From NCBI GenBank assembly GCA_017403145.1, contig JAFQOO010000008.1, positions 1 to 64,000 of the forward strand: 64,000 nt of DNA. The letters are read 5' to 3'. Of this stretch, positions 34,261 through 43,793 are shown one piece after another (the stretch's first letter is position 1; the number at the start of each line of letters is the position of its first letter). A program made the translations under genes and the position numbers. The notes under the pieces were generated by a model. It made no database searches. It worked only from the letters and a program-made list of their open reading frames with translations, and was not told the DNA's origin. The DNA is from Clostridia bacterium. Lineage in GTDB: Bacteria; Bacillota; Clostridia; Christensenellales; DTU072.

Positions 34261-36003
34261 TTAGTCTTCAAGTAGTTTTTTGGTCGCACTCATAAGGGTT
34301 GCACTCTTTATCGTTGCACTATCGCGGTCGTTAGCAAATACCAAAACGTATATCTTTAGCTTGGGCTCGGTGCCGGATGGACGTATACATATAAATTGTC
34401 CGTCGCTTAGTTCCAAATATACGACGTCAGACTTGGGTAGGGTGATAGCCTCCACCTCGCCAGATGCCTTGGTCTTGGTACCTTTAAGATAATCGCTAAC
34501 CGAAAGCACTTTCTCGTCGCCGACAGCGGTAATAGTCTTGGTGCGCAAAGCATCCATTACCTTTTTCATATCGCTCATACCTGAAAGTCCTTTATAGGTA
34601 ATGGAAGTATTTGCCTCACTATAGTAACCAAACTCTTCGAATATTTCTTGTAGTCTAGAATATACTCCACTACCCTTTGACTCTAGATACATCAGCATTT
34701 CTGCAAAGGTTACGGAAGCTATAACCGCATCCTTATCACGTGCGTGAGTGCCTATTAGTGAACCATAGCTTTCTTCAAAACCAAATAGATAGGTGTACTC
34801 TCCGCTTTCTTCCCACTCCTTTATTTTTTCGCCTATAAACTTAAAACCGGTAAGCACGTTAAATACCGTTACTCCCCTCTTGGTCGCTAGTCGGTCGGCA
34901 AGAGTAGAGGTAACGATTGTCTTTACAACAGCTCCGTTAGAAGGTAAAGAACCATCTTCTATTTTCTTGGAAAGTATGTAGTCAAGTAGCAATACTCCTA
35001 TTTGATTTCCCGTCAAAAGTATAAATTCGCCTTTGTCGTCGCGCACCGCAACTCCTAGTCTATCAGAGTCTGGGTCAGTACCTAAAACTACGTCCGCGCC
35101 AATCTTATTGCCAAGCGCAACACCCATACTAAGGGTATCGGCATTTTCGGGATTGGGAACCCTAACTGTAGAAAATTCGGTGTCGGGGTTGGCTTGTTCT
35201 TCTACTACAGTAGCGTTGATACCAAGCCTTGAAAACATAGTAGTTACGGGATAGTAGCCCGCTCCGTGAATGGGCGTGTATACAAGCTTTATATCCTTAC
35301 CGCGCTCCTTTACTATTTCGGGGGAAAGAGAAAGTTTTTGTAGTTCGTTAAAGTATCCTTCGTCCACGCTCTTGCCTACGATAGTAACGTACTCGCTTAT
35401 CTTTTTACCTTCCTCGCCCTTGGGGAAATCTTCCATTTTTAGAGGAACGTATTTTACACTAAACGGGTCGGCAACTTCTTCAATAAACTTGACTACTTTC
35501 TTGGTAGAATCCGGGCTCATTTGAGCACCGTCTGCGCCGTATACCTTATATCCGTTATATTCCTTAGGGTTATGAGATGCGGTTATCATAACGCCCACCT
35601 CGGCACCAAGTGCTCTAACCGAATAGGAACACATTGGAACGGGACGAACGTCTTCGAACAAATATCCCTTTATCTTATAATAGGTAAGAACTTCGGCAAC
35701 GTTTAGTGCAAACTCACGTGAAAATCTTCTAGTGTCGTATGCAATAACAACACCGCGCTCCATAGCCTCTTTGCCAAGTGATATAAGATATTTTGCAACG
35801 CCTTCGGTTGCGCGTTTTACCGTATAGGCATTCATACGATAGGTGCCTAGTCCAACTTCGCCACGCATTCCCGCAGTACCAAAAGCAAGGTCTAATGAAA
35901 AACGTTCTTTTATCTCGTTATCGTTATCCTTGATAGCATCTAGCTCCGCTCTTTCGAGGGCGCTAACGTTATTGTACCAATGCTCAAAGGTTTTCTTATA
36001 CAT
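34261..36003 (-). CDS. Phosphoglucomutase/phosphomannomutase
   Basis: 580-residue alpha-D-phosphohexomutase interconverting glucose 1- and 6-phosphate (or the mannose equivalents). The active phosphoserine is Ser143 in TASHNPKEYNGYK, the magnesium loop is GTDPDSDRLG near 305, a sugar-binding GFEESYG lies near 415, and the phosphate-binding RPSGTEPKLK lies near 550. The length fits the long Firmicutes PgcA-like type. It has a promoter of its own and is followed after 31 bp by the ACT gene. Confidence 0.93.
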   Translation of the reverse strand: MYKKTFEHWYNNVSALERAELDAIKDNDNEIKERFSLDLAFGTAGMRGEVGLGTYRMNAYTVKRATEGVAKYLISLGKEAMERGVVIAYDTRRFSREFALNVAEVLTYYKIKGYLFEDVRPVPMCSYSVRALGAEVGVMITASHNPKEYNGYKVYGADGAQMSPDSTKKVVKFIEEVADPFSVKYVPLKMEDFPKGEEGKKISEYVTIVGKSVDEGYFNELQKLSLSPEIVKERGKDIKLVYTPIHGAGYYPVTTMFSRLGINATVVEEQANPDTEFSTVRVPNPENADTLSMGVALGNKIGADVVLGTDPDSDRLGVAVRDDKGEFILLTGNQIGVLLLDYILSKKIEDGSLPSNGAVVKTIVTSTLADRLATKRGVTVFNVLTGFKFIGEKIKEWEESGEYTYLFGFEESYGSLIGTHARDKDAVIASVTFAEMLMYLESKGSGVYSRLQEIFEEFGYYSEANTSITYKGLSGMSDMKKVMDALRTKTITAVGDEKVLSVSDYLKGTKTKASGEVEAITLPKSDVVYLELSDGQFICIRPSGTEPKLKIYVLVFANDRDSATIKSATLMSATKKLLED

Positions 36004-36030
36004 AGATATACTCCTAATTTAATTTGTAAT

Positions 36031-36060
36031 AGTATATCACATACGCGCGCGTATTATCAA
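36031..36060 (-). promoter_or_regulatory. Phosphoglucomutase promoter with CGCGCGCG spacer
   Basis: Minus strand TTGATA (36055–36060) and TATACT (36031–36036), 18 bp apart, spacer containing ATACGCGCGCGTAT, itself a palindrome. Confidence 0.75.
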
Positions 36061-36090
36061 TAGTAATTTTTCTTATATGAAAATTTTTTA

Positions 36091-36936
36091 CTAAACTTGT
36101 TTGGTTTCCTCTTGCGTTTTGCTTCTTACGAGCTTAATGCCACTTTCGGGATTATATACGTCCCGCCTTATGCGAACGCTACTAATCAAGGCTCCGTTAA
36201 AATAGGTTTCCTTGTAACACTCCGATATCAAACCATCCTTTGCCTTCTTTATGATTTTGTACTCCTCGTTTTCGGCAAGCTCTCCGCCATCGTCTAGGAC
36301 TTCCTCGTAGAGTGCGGGTAGCCTCTTAATAATAGTCGTAACGTACTTTATACTCTCCCCGTCGGTTATCGTTTTGAACCCATAAATTTTGAAGGTGAGC
36401 TTGCTACCTTTTGTTTGACCTTTTATCGTTATAGGATAAGGAGTGTCATTAAAAAAGCGGAAATCGGTAGCTGAGGATACCATCGCATCCATCGACGGAG
36501 GCACGTAACCTACCGGCAAAGAGTGTGGTGAAACGCGCTCTATCTTTAGTCCGGCAAGCAAAACCGCGTTGTATAAAGTTGTGCTCACTTGACAAACTCC
36601 ACCACCCACTCCTATTGTATATTTCCCATTCAAAATGGTTGGTGATTCTTTATAGCCATTATTCGCGGTGCGCTCTCCCGTTACTCCGTTAAAGCTAAAG
36701 ACCTCTCCCTCTTTAACAATAGTTCCGTTTATTAGAGCGGTTGCCTTTTTTACGTTATGCGCCCTATTCTCACTCGAAAAGCCAAAGTCGGTAGTATAGC
36801 TGGAAAGAAGCTCGCCAATAAAATATTCTCCCTCTGCTATGGCAAGACTTTCTCCATTTCCAACCTTTTCTATAGGGAGAATGCTAAAGCATAAAAAAAC
36901 TGCTATGGGAATTATAACGAGAATACGTCTAACCAT
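36091..36936 (-). CDS. VanW-family protein with a G5-like C-terminal region
   Basis: 281-residue protein with an N-terminal hydrophobic signal or anchor (residues 4–18) and a VanW domain: VKEGEVFSFN near residue 57, GYKESPTILNGKY near 76, and GVGGGVCQVSTTLYNAVLLAG near 93. The last ~80 residues, with a repeating pattern ending in NGALISSVRIRRDVYNPESGI, resemble a G5 domain. Such proteins are extracytoplasmic and thought to act at the cell wall; despite the name they are not evidence of vancomycin resistance. It follows the cca gene after 56 bp. Confidence 0.82.
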   Translation of the reverse strand: MVRRILVIIPIAVFLCFSILPIEKVGNGESLAIAEGEYFIGELLSSYTTDFGFSSENRAHNVKKATALINGTIVKEGEVFSFNGVTGERTANNGYKESPTILNGKYTIGVGGGVCQVSTTLYNAVLLAGLKIERVSPHSLPVGYVPPSMDAMVSSATDFRFFNDTPYPITIKGQTKGSKLTFKIYGFKTITDGESIKYVTTIIKRLPALYEEVLDDGGELAENEEYKIIKKAKDGLISECYKETYFNGALISSVRIRRDVYNPESGIKLVRSKTQEETKQV

Positions 36937-36992
36937 AGCAGTAGTATGTGTAGGTTTAATTTTTTAATAACTCTATCTATTTGTAAATTATT

Positions 36993-38321
36993 TTAACAAG
37001 CCTTTATAAAATCGATACACTCCTCTTTCGAAAGTGCCCTACCGATATAGGCTCCGTGTTCTAACAAAGCGGAAAGTACCTTGGCTCTCTCTATAGGCTT
37101 AATTTTATTTTCGATAAGTTGCGCTCCGCCAACGGGCAGTTCCTTTATACTAAACGCAACGTTATTTTTTAGCATCTCGTCGTAGACCTCTTTTATCTTG
37201 ATAGCAGATGGACTTATACCGGGAAGCTTACCGTGTCCTACGTGGTCAGCCTTTTTGAGTTCAAGAAGGTCTACGAGGATATCGTGATTTTTCAAAATGA
37301 AAACTCTTATTATTTCGTCTCCCAATAGACACTTTATGTTAAACATATGGTTTTCTACAAGCTTAACAGCTCTCTCGGTTTCCCTATGAGGATAGAGCAA
37401 TCTGTTCATAATTACCCTTGTCATACCTGCGCCAATAGGTGCGTGGTCGTGCATTTTTCCATCTTCGCCTACACTGCGCGGTTTACCTATGTCGTGCAGT
37501 AAAGCGACTAAGCGAAGGTGTGGTGGAATTACTCTAACCGTTTCTAAAATATGCTTGTAAACGTCGAAAATATGAAAGTTCGGATTTTGTTTTACGCCTA
37601 TTCCCTCTAGCAACTCGGGCACGACGTGTTCCATCAAACCAAGCTCGACTAAAAGTTCAATCCCTCTAATATGGGCACCTTCAATTCCATTTACGGTATC
37701 CGCAATTAAGATTTTATTGAATTCCTCACGAATTCTTTCGATTGCTATTTCCTTTAGAGTATAGGCTCTTTCTTTGACGGCAAGATAGGTGTTTTTTTCT
37801 ATGGCATAGCCAAGTGCCGACGAAAATCTTACCAAGCGAAGCATACGTAAAGCGTCTTCTTCTATCACGTCACGAGGTTCTCGAGTGGTACGAAGGAGTT
37901 TTCTTTCAACGTCTTTTATCCCACCAAGCGGGTCGACGTATTCGCCCTTCAAAATATCATAGTAAATAGCGTTTACCGTAAAGTCGCGCCTAAGAGCATC
38001 TTCACGTTGGGAACAATTGAACTCTACTAGTGCAGGCGAGTGCTCCCCGCTACCGGAATAGCTATCCTTCCTAAAAGCGGTGTACTCCATTACCGCGGAG
38101 CCGACCTTGATTCCAAGAGTGCCTAGTTTTAAAGAATGAGGGGTTACGTTAAACTCTGTCCCCATAAGGAGCTCGACGACTTTCTCCGCAGTAAGCGAAG
38201 AGGTCAAATCATAGTCGTGTATCTTGCGTCCTTCTAGGCTATCCCTAACGGCACCCCCTACGACAAAGAGAGGGCTAGGGAATTTTTCCGCAAGCCTTTT
38301 TAGCTCCTTGGGTATTATCAT
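36993..38321 (-). CDS. cca: CCA tRNA nucleotidyltransferase with HD domain
   Basis: 442-residue class II nucleotidyltransferase that builds or repairs the CCA end of tRNAs. GGAVRD at residues 22–27 and DYDL at 36–39 form the catalytic core, RRDFTVNAIYYD follows near 115, and ERIREEFNKIL near 200 belongs to the neck domain. The C-terminal half adds an HD phosphohydrolase-like module, LLHDIGKPRS near 274, with HDHAPIGA. Enzymes of this form are typical of Clostridia. It lies 6 bp after hpt. Confidence 0.9.
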   Translation of the reverse strand: MIIPKELKRLAEKFPSPLFVVGGAVRDSLEGRKIHDYDLTSSLTAEKVVELLMGTEFNVTPHSLKLGTLGIKVGSAVMEYTAFRKDSYSGSGEHSPALVEFNCSQREDALRRDFTVNAIYYDILKGEYVDPLGGIKDVERKLLRTTREPRDVIEEDALRMLRLVRFSSALGYAIEKNTYLAVKERAYTLKEIAIERIREEFNKILIADTVNGIEGAHIRGIELLVELGLMEHVVPELLEGIGVKQNPNFHIFDVYKHILETVRVIPPHLRLVALLHDIGKPRSVGEDGKMHDHAPIGAGMTRVIMNRLLYPHRETERAVKLVENHMFNIKCLLGDEIIRVFILKNHDILVDLLELKKADHVGHGKLPGISPSAIKIKEVYDEMLKNNVAFSIKELPVGGAQLIENKIKPIERAKVLSALLEHGAYIGRALSKEECIDFIKAC

Positions 38322-38327
38322 AATAAA

Positions 38328-38867
38328 TTATTTGGTATAAATTTCTTCCTTTAAAACACCGATTTCGGGTAAATTACGATATTTTTCATCGTAATCAAGA
38401 CCATATCCAACAACAAACTCGTTGGGAACCACGAAACCAACGTAATCGCCTTCCATTTCTACCTTTCTTCTGGAGGGCTTATCTAGAAGAGAAACGATTT
38501 TTAGACTCTTAGGATTACGAGTAAGAAGCATACGCTTTAGATTTTTGAGAGTATTACCTGTGTCGATGATGTCTTCGATGATAAGCACGTTCTTGCCCTC
38601 GATGGGTTGAGAAATATCTTTGATAATTCTCACTTCACCGCTTGAAGTGGAACCTGAGCCATAGCTGGAAACAACCATAAAGTCAAATCTAACGTCTAGG
38701 TCAACGTTCTTAACAAGCTCGGAAAAGAATACAACAGCACCACGCAAAATGCCAACCATAAGCACGCTTTCACCTTGATAATCGCTAGTGATTTGTGCGC
38801 CTATTTCTTTGACGCGCTTTTCGATATCCTCTTTGCTAATCAAAATTTTTGCTAAATCTTCATGCAT
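38328..38867 (-). CDS. hpt: Hypoxanthine phosphoribosyltransferase
   Basis: 179-residue purine-salvage enzyme making IMP or GMP from free bases and PRPP. The PRPP-binding motif is VLIIEDIIDTGNTL at residues 94–107, and the N-terminal GILRGAVVF supplies the second phosphate loop. Its start overlaps the tilS stop as TAATG, the classical tilS–hpt arrangement of Firmicutes. Confidence 0.95.
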   Translation of the reverse strand: MHEDLAKILISKEDIEKRVKEIGAQITSDYQGESVLMVGILRGAVVFFSELVKNVDLDVRFDFMVVSSYGSGSTSSGEVRIIKDISQPIEGKNVLIIEDIIDTGNTLKNLKRMLLTRNPKSLKIVSLLDKPSRRKVEMEGDYVGFVVPNEFVVGYGLDYDEKYRNLPEIGVLKEEIYTK

Positions 38868-40141
38868 TATTTACTCTCTCCTATTTTTATGAGATATTTA
38901 TTTTTGGTGTTTTCGTCTATCTTTACTTCGTCGGCAATTTCCACGCCAAGGACTGCGTATATAACGCTATCCTTTGCTATAACGAGCAATTTGTCGCGCA
39001 AATATAAAGGTATTTTTTTATCGGTTAAATAATCTCCCAAGCTCTTGGTTCCACCACCATACCTCTTGAACTTGTCGCCTGCCTTTCTAGTACGAACTAG
39101 CGCGCCTTCGGGTATTTTATCAAGGTCGAAAGTCAAACCTTTCTTTATACTATCGGTAGGCTCGAACGAGTAGGAAAACTCTTGATATTCATATTGTCTC
39201 GACGGATTAAATTCACACTCGTAATAGGAGCTTTCCACCCTCTTAACAATGCGCAGTTCGTCGTACGAGCGGTAGGCATCATATCCGTAAGGAAGATTTA
39301 TCCTTGCATTGTTTGGGCTATCTTTTAGGCTAAGTAAGGATGCCAAATGGCTACTTTCTATATCCTTTTCACATCCCAAGCTACGCAAGGTTTCGGCTAT
39401 GGTTTTCTTTGCAAGGGCGGGGTGATAATCTAGTATGCTAAGAGGTAGCGTTGCACCATCCTCTTGCACGATAGGCATATCTATTTCGCCCATCATATAG
39501 TCTTCCACCTCTTCGCAAGCCTTTGCAAATTTTACAACAGCGTGTTCAAAACCGGGGAAACGAATTTTAACGTGGGGTATAACCTCGTGGCGAATATAGT
39601 TGCGAGTATATTCGCTATCAAAGTTGGTCGCATCCTCTTTGTAGGGTATACGATGCATTGTGGCATACTCGCGAATTTCGGTTTTGGTAAAGTGTAGCAT
39701 AGGATGAATATATCCCTCTCTATCAACTATACCGCGTGCGCCTTTTATTCCCGTTCCGCGGAATATCCTCATAAGAACTGTTTCCACTTGGTCGTTCATA
39801 TGGTGAGCAAGGGCAATACAATCCACCACTCCGTCAGCGAGTAACTTATCGAAAATTTCGTAACGCAAAGTACGTGCCGCAAGCTCTACGCTGATATTCT
39901 TTTCTACTGCATATGCGGGACTATTTATATTGTAAGCAAGACATTCTATCTCGTGGCGTTTGCAATAATTTCTAACAAATTTGCTATCCCTCTTGGAGAC
40001 CGCACCGCGAATACCGTGCTCTATGTTTATGGCAACGATTTGAGCGCCTGCATCCTTTAGTAGGTTTAGCATAACCATACTATCAACACCGCCCGATACC
40101 GCAACGCCTATTTTTATTCCCTTTTCTACAAAAATTTCCAT
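38867..40141 (-). CDS. tilS: tRNA(Ile)-lysidine synthetase
   Basis: 424-residue enzyme that modifies C34 of the tRNA reading AUA. PP-loop SGGVDS at residues 16–21, NIEHGIRG near 39–46, and HHMNDQVETVLMRIFRGTG near 122–140 are family-specific. The C-terminal TilS domain follows: VRTRKAGDKFKRYGG and KIPLYLRDKLLVIA. First gene of tilS–hpt–cca–vanW, under the promoter at 40148–40176. Confidence 0.95.
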   Translation of the reverse strand: MEIFVEKGIKIGVAVSGGVDSMVMLNLLKDAGAQIVAINIEHGIRGAVSKRDSKFVRNYCKRHEIECLAYNINSPAYAVEKNISVELAARTLRYEIFDKLLADGVVDCIALAHHMNDQVETVLMRIFRGTGIKGARGIVDREGYIHPMLHFTKTEIREYATMHRIPYKEDATNFDSEYTRNYIRHEVIPHVKIRFPGFEHAVVKFAKACEEVEDYMMGEIDMPIVQEDGATLPLSILDYHPALAKKTIAETLRSLGCEKDIESSHLASLLSLKDSPNNARINLPYGYDAYRSYDELRIVKRVESSYYECEFNPSRQYEYQEFSYSFEPTDSIKKGLTFDLDKIPEGALVRTRKAGDKFKRYGGGTKSLGDYLTDKKIPLYLRDKLLVIAKDSVIYAVLGVEIADEVKIDENTKNKYLIKIGESK

Positions 40142-40147
40142 AGTTCA

Positions 40148-40176
40148 ATTATATAAGATTTTTGTTCGGTTGTAAA
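40148..40176 (-). promoter_or_regulatory. tilS operon promoter
   Basis: Minus strand TTTACA (40171–40176) and TATAAT (40148–40153), 17 bp apart. The leader would be extremely short: the tilS ATG is 7 bp after the -10, so the transcript is probably leaderless or starts very close to the AUG. Confidence 0.6.
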
Positions 40177-40245
40177 GATATCGGCTATTATTTATCCTTC
40201 TGCTTTAAGCAATAAATTTCCTTGGGTAAATAACATTGTTCTCTA

Positions 40246-40274
40246 TTGTAAGTTAAATAATAAAGTGCTATAAT
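40246..40274 (+). promoter_or_regulatory. Promoter of the Gfo/Idh gene
   Basis: TTGTAA (40246–40251) and an extended -10 (TGC then TATAAT at 40269–40274), 17 bp apart. Confidence 0.7.
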
Positions 40275-40303
40275 ACGTTTAGGCTTACAAAGGAGACGTA
40301 ATT

Positions 40304-41551
40304 ATGAAAACCGTAGCAGTCATAGGACTTGGAAACAGAGGCGCAATGTACGCAAGAAGAATAAATAACCAAGGCGGAAAGGTAGTCGCTGTTTGTGATA
40401 TTAACGAGAGCGTTTTGAACCACGTGGGAGATAAACTTGGAGTTGCTCCCGATATGCGCTTTAATAGTACCGAAGAGCTTTTTGCTCGTGGTAAACTTGC
40501 CGATGCAATAGTAGTAGCATCACAAGACCGCGACCATTACGGACACGCAAAGCAAGCACTTTTGCTTGGCTACCACGTTCTATGCGAAAAACCCGTTTCT
40601 CCCATCAAAGAGGAATGTATAGAGCTTGTCAATATTGCCAAAGAAAAAAATCTACATATGGTAGTATGCCACGTACTGCGCTACTCCGGTTTTTACGATG
40701 CGATTAAGCAAGTTATAGATAGCGGAGAAATAGGAGAGGTAACCAATATTCAACAAACCGAAAACGTGGGATATTGGCACTTTGCACACTCCTACGTTCG
40801 CGGTAATTGGAGAAGAGAAGACGAAACCACTCCCAGCATTCTTGCAAAATGTTGCCACGACCTCGACCTGCTTTATTACTACACAGGCAAGAAATGCAAG
40901 AGTGTTTCCAGCATTGGGTCCAGACGTATTTTTATGAGTAAGAACGCACCCGAGGGCGCCGCTATGCGTTGCACAAAAGAGTGTCCCTACCACAAGACCT
41001 GTCCCTATTACGCACCACGTTTTTACTACGAGCTAACTTTACATTCCATACCGATTTACCTAAATAGGTGGTCCCTAGTTACGAGAATTGGTAACCCAAC
41101 AAGGGCACAAGTGAAAGAAGCACTTGCCACCACTTCACCATATGGTAGATGCGTATATCACTGCGATAACGACGTAATAGAAAATCAAACGGTACTATGC
41201 AAATTCGACGGAGACGTTAACGCAACCCTTACAATGAACTGTTCTTCTAGGGGCTGTTTTAGAAGGGTACATATCACGGGAACAAAAGGCGAACTATTCG
41301 GCAAAGATGCTGATGGTAAATTCCGCCTTAACGTATGGGGCAAAAAATCAAGAATGGTACGTGCAAAAATGGGACAAGGACACCTTGGCGGAGATAGCGG
41401 TATAATTCACGATTTCCTTGAGCTTCTTGAAACGGGTAAACCCAATCCTCGCGTATCGTTTATGAGCGAAACGGTTATGAGCCACCTAATGGCGTTTGCC
41501 GCGGAAGAGTCCAGAAAGAATGGTGGTGTACAAGTGCTAATCGAAGAATAG
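40304..41551 (+). CDS. Gfo/Idh/MocA oxidoreductase with a Cys cluster
   Basis: 415-residue NAD(P)-dependent sugar or cyclitol dehydrogenase family protein. The Rossmann motif GLGNRGAMYARR is at residues 8–19 and the EKP motif is in LCEKPVSP near 97–104. Near residue 228 it has CTKECPYHKTCPYYA, a short cysteine cluster found in one branch of the family, which could bind a metal or an iron-sulfur centre. Substrate unknown. Transcribed away from tilS and followed by the phosphatase gene after 43 bp. Confidence 0.85.
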   Translation: MKTVAVIGLGNRGAMYARRINNQGGKVVAVCDINESVLNHVGDKLGVAPDMRFNSTEELFARGKLADAIVVASQDRDHYGHAKQALLLGYHVLCEKPVSPIKEECIELVNIAKEKNLHMVVCHVLRYSGFYDAIKQVIDSGEIGEVTNIQQTENVGYWHFAHSYVRGNWRREDETTPSILAKCCHDLDLLYYYTGKKCKSVSSIGSRRIFMSKNAPEGAAMRCTKECPYHKTCPYYAPRFYYELTLHSIPIYLNRWSLVTRIGNPTRAQVKEALATTSPYGRCVYHCDNDVIENQTVLCKFDGDVNATLTMNCSSRGCFRRVHITGTKGELFGKDADGKFRLNVWGKKSRMVRAKMGQGHLGGDSGIIHDFLELLETGKPNPRVSFMSETVMSHLMAFAAEESRKNGGVQVLIEE

Positions 41552-41594
41552 CTTTTCCACTCATAAGGCTAAAACCTACCGCGTACAATCTAGT

Positions 41595-42179
41595 ATGTGG
41601 GAAATTGGTATTAACGAATTTTTATATAACCCCGACTCCAAGTTCGGGATTATTTTTGAGTGTATTGGCGAAGCTCCCGCCCTAATACCCTTTTGTTACC
41701 TTACAATAGTAGTATTTGGTATAGCCTTTCGCAAATGGGGATTTCGAGAAAGAAAATGGGAACTTATACTTTTTTCGTGCTATCTTATTTGCGTAGTCGC
41801 CCTTTCCGCCACGGTGGTGGAGAGTCTAAAGCACCTGATGGGTAGAGCGAGATTTTTGGAGCTTTCCCCTCCCGATTATTTGGAGTACACTCCATTTTAT
41901 CTTATTAGTTCCTTCGGTGGACGCTCTTTTCCCTCCGGACACGCAAGTATGAGCGCTCTTTCCTTTTTGCTATTAGACCTAAACGAGCAACATAAAATCT
42001 TTAAAAACAAGTGGCTCTTGACTTCTTTTTGCACTATTTTCACCATTTTGGTGGCATTTTCTCGCCTAGTTATGGGAGCGCATTTTATCACCGACCTACT
42101 TGCAGGCATCATAATTTCGCTCACCACAAGACTTATCGTTAAAAAAATTCATTCTCTTATTGCGCGTAAATCTCTATGA
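41595..42179 (+). CDS. PAP2-family membrane phosphatase
   Basis: 194-residue integral membrane phosphatase of the PAP2 superfamily, acting on lipid phosphates such as undecaprenyl pyrophosphate or phosphatidic acid. Three motifs are present: KHLMGRAR at 79–86, FPSGHAS at 112–118 and SRLVMGAHFITD at 156–167, holding the catalytic His residues. About five hydrophobic segments. The start has no clear ribosome binding site, so it may be coupled to the upstream gene; the start is uncertain. Confidence 0.85.
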   Translation: MWEIGINEFLYNPDSKFGIIFECIGEAPALIPFCYLTIVVFGIAFRKWGFRERKWELILFSCYLICVVALSATVVESLKHLMGRARFLELSPPDYLEYTPFYLISSFGGRSFPSGHASMSALSFLLLDLNEQHKIFKNKWLLTSFCTIFTILVAFSRLVMGAHFITDLLAGIIISLTTRLIVKKIHSLIARKSL

Positions 42180-42198
42180 GATTTATAACTTTTTCCCG

Positions 42199-42228
42199 TT
42201 GACATAAACCGCCCTTTAATGCTAAAAT
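42199..42228 (+). promoter_or_regulatory. DUF1846 gene promoter
   Basis: TTGACA (42199–42204) and TAAAAT (42223–42228), 18 bp apart. Confidence 0.7.
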
Positions 42229-42253
42229 ATTAAACATATTTAAGGAGATAAGT

Positions 42254-43717
42254 ATGAAACTTGGTTTTGACAACGCATTGTATGCAAAAAAGCAAACTGA
42301 ATATATTTTACAACGCGCCAAAAAGTTTGATAACAAGCTTTATTTGGAGTTCGGTGGCAAGCTATTCGACGACCTTCACGCTGCTCGCGTGCTACCCGGC
42401 TTTGATGCAAACGTTAAAACCAAAATTCTTTGTAATCTAAAGGATAAAATGGAAATTATCTTCTGTATCGGCGCACCCGATATAGAAAAGAATAAAATCC
42501 GTAGCGACTTTGGTATCACCTATGGTAACGAGCTCCTTAGACTAATGAGAAACTTGCGCGAGCTTGGTCTTCTTATCAACTCCGTAGTAATCACCCAATA
42601 CAAAGAGCAACCCGCCGCCGATATTTTCCGCAAGCAACTTGAACGTATGGGCGAAAAGGTTTATATCCATAAGCTAACCAAAGGATATCCCAACGATATC
42701 GATACCATAGTATCCGACGAAGGTTACGGTGCAAACCCCTATATCGAAACCACCCGTCCCGTAGTCGTCGTTACGGCTCCCGGACCTAGTAGCGGTAAGC
42801 TTGCAACCTGTTTAGGTCAACTTTATCACGAATACAAGCGTGGAATTAAAGCGGGATATGCTAAATACGAAACCTTCCCCGTTTGGAATCTTCCCCTAAA
42901 GCACCCCGTAAATATTGCTTACGAAGCGGCAACCGCCGACCTAAATGATAGAAATATGATAGACTATTTCCATCTTGAGCAATACGGAGCTTCTACGGTA
43001 AACTACAATCGTGATTTGGAAATTTTCCCCGTTGTTAAGAGTATTATTTCTCGTATTCTTGGCGAAGAACTATATAAATCCCCCACTGATATGGGCGTAA
43101 ATATGGTAGGATACGCCATAAAGGACGATGCCATAGTCCAAGAAGCTGCAAAGCAAGAAATTATTAGAAGATATTTTAAAACCTATAACGAGTATAAAAA
43201 CGGAACCGCAGACCTCGATACCGCTCACCGCGTTGAAATACTTATGAAAGAAATCGGTTGCACTCCTACCGATAGAAAAACGGTTACCCCCGCTCTCGAA
43301 AAGGCAAAAGCTTATGGTTGTCCTGCTATTGCAATAGAGCTTCCCGATGGTACAATCCTAACCTCTCGCGACAAGAACAACCTATACGCACCCGCGGGTG
43401 TAATTATGAATGCTATAAAGTATCTTGCAGGCATAGACGATAGCATAAACCTTATTGCTCCCAACGCGATAGAAGCCATTTTGAAGCTCAAAAAGGAAAA
43501 TCTAAAAGCAAAGTCCAACAAGATAAACCTCGAAGAAGCACTCATCGCGTTATCATTCTCTGCTGCGACCAATCCCACCGTGGAAAAAGCGCTTGAAAAA
43601 CTAAATATGCTTGCAGGTTGTGAAGCTCACTCCACCGTAATGCTCCCCGAAAGTAGCTTGACTATATTCCGTAGACTTGGCATAAACATTACTTGTGAAC
43701 CGGTATTTGCATTCTAA
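42254..43717 (+). CDS. DUF1846 family protein
   Basis: 487-residue protein matching the DUF1846 (UPF0371) family end to end. [18 protein letters not shown] near residues 33–50, [22 protein letters not shown] near 73, [21 protein letters not shown] near 172, and [15 protein letters not shown] near 240 are conserved. The GPSSGK segment resembles a phosphate-binding loop. The fold is suggested to be a kinase/transferase-like layered domain, but the reaction is unknown. Single gene with its own promoter and terminator. Confidence 0.92.
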   Translation: MKLGFDNALYAKKQTEYILQRAKKFDNKLYLEFGGKLFDDLHAARVLPGFDANVKTKILCNLKDKMEIIFCIGAPDIEKNKIRSDFGITYGNELLRLMRNLRELGLLINSVVITQYKEQPAADIFRKQLERMGEKVYIHKLTKGYPNDIDTIVSDEGYGANPYIETTRPVVVVTAPGPSSGKLATCLGQLYHEYKRGIKAGYAKYETFPVWNLPLKHPVNIAYEAATADLNDRNMIDYFHLEQYGASTVNYNRDLEIFPVVKSIISRILGEELYKSPTDMGVNMVGYAIKDDAIVQEAAKQEIIRRYFKTYNEYKNGTADLDTAHRVEILMKEIGCTPTDRKTVTPALEKAKAYGCPAIAIELPDGTILTSRDKNNLYAPAGVIMNAIKYLAGIDDSINLIAPNAIEAILKLKKENLKAKSNKINLEEALIALSFSAATNPTVEKALEKLNMLAGCEAHSTVMLPESSLTIFRRLGINITCEPVFAF

Positions 43718-43746
43718 GCATCACTAACCGAATAATTACAAAATTA

Positions 43747-43772
43747 AAGCTACCCTTTCGGTAGCTTTTTTG
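43747..43772. terminator. Bidirectional terminator
   Basis: AAGCTACC (43747–43754), short loop, GGTAGCTT and T run, between the convergent DUF1846 and radical SAM genes. Confidence 0.85.
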
Positions 43773-43793
43773 TTTTATTAGATTTGTTTACTT

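Noticed and set aside
36091..36936. Vancomycin resistance gene from the VanW match
   Set aside because: VanW-domain proteins are common in Firmicutes without resistance; no vanA/B, vanH, vanX or regulator genes are nearby.
40148..40274. tRNA or small RNA gene between tilS and the Gfo/Idh gene
   Set aside because: No cloverleaf or strong hairpin; the gap is explained by two divergent promoters.
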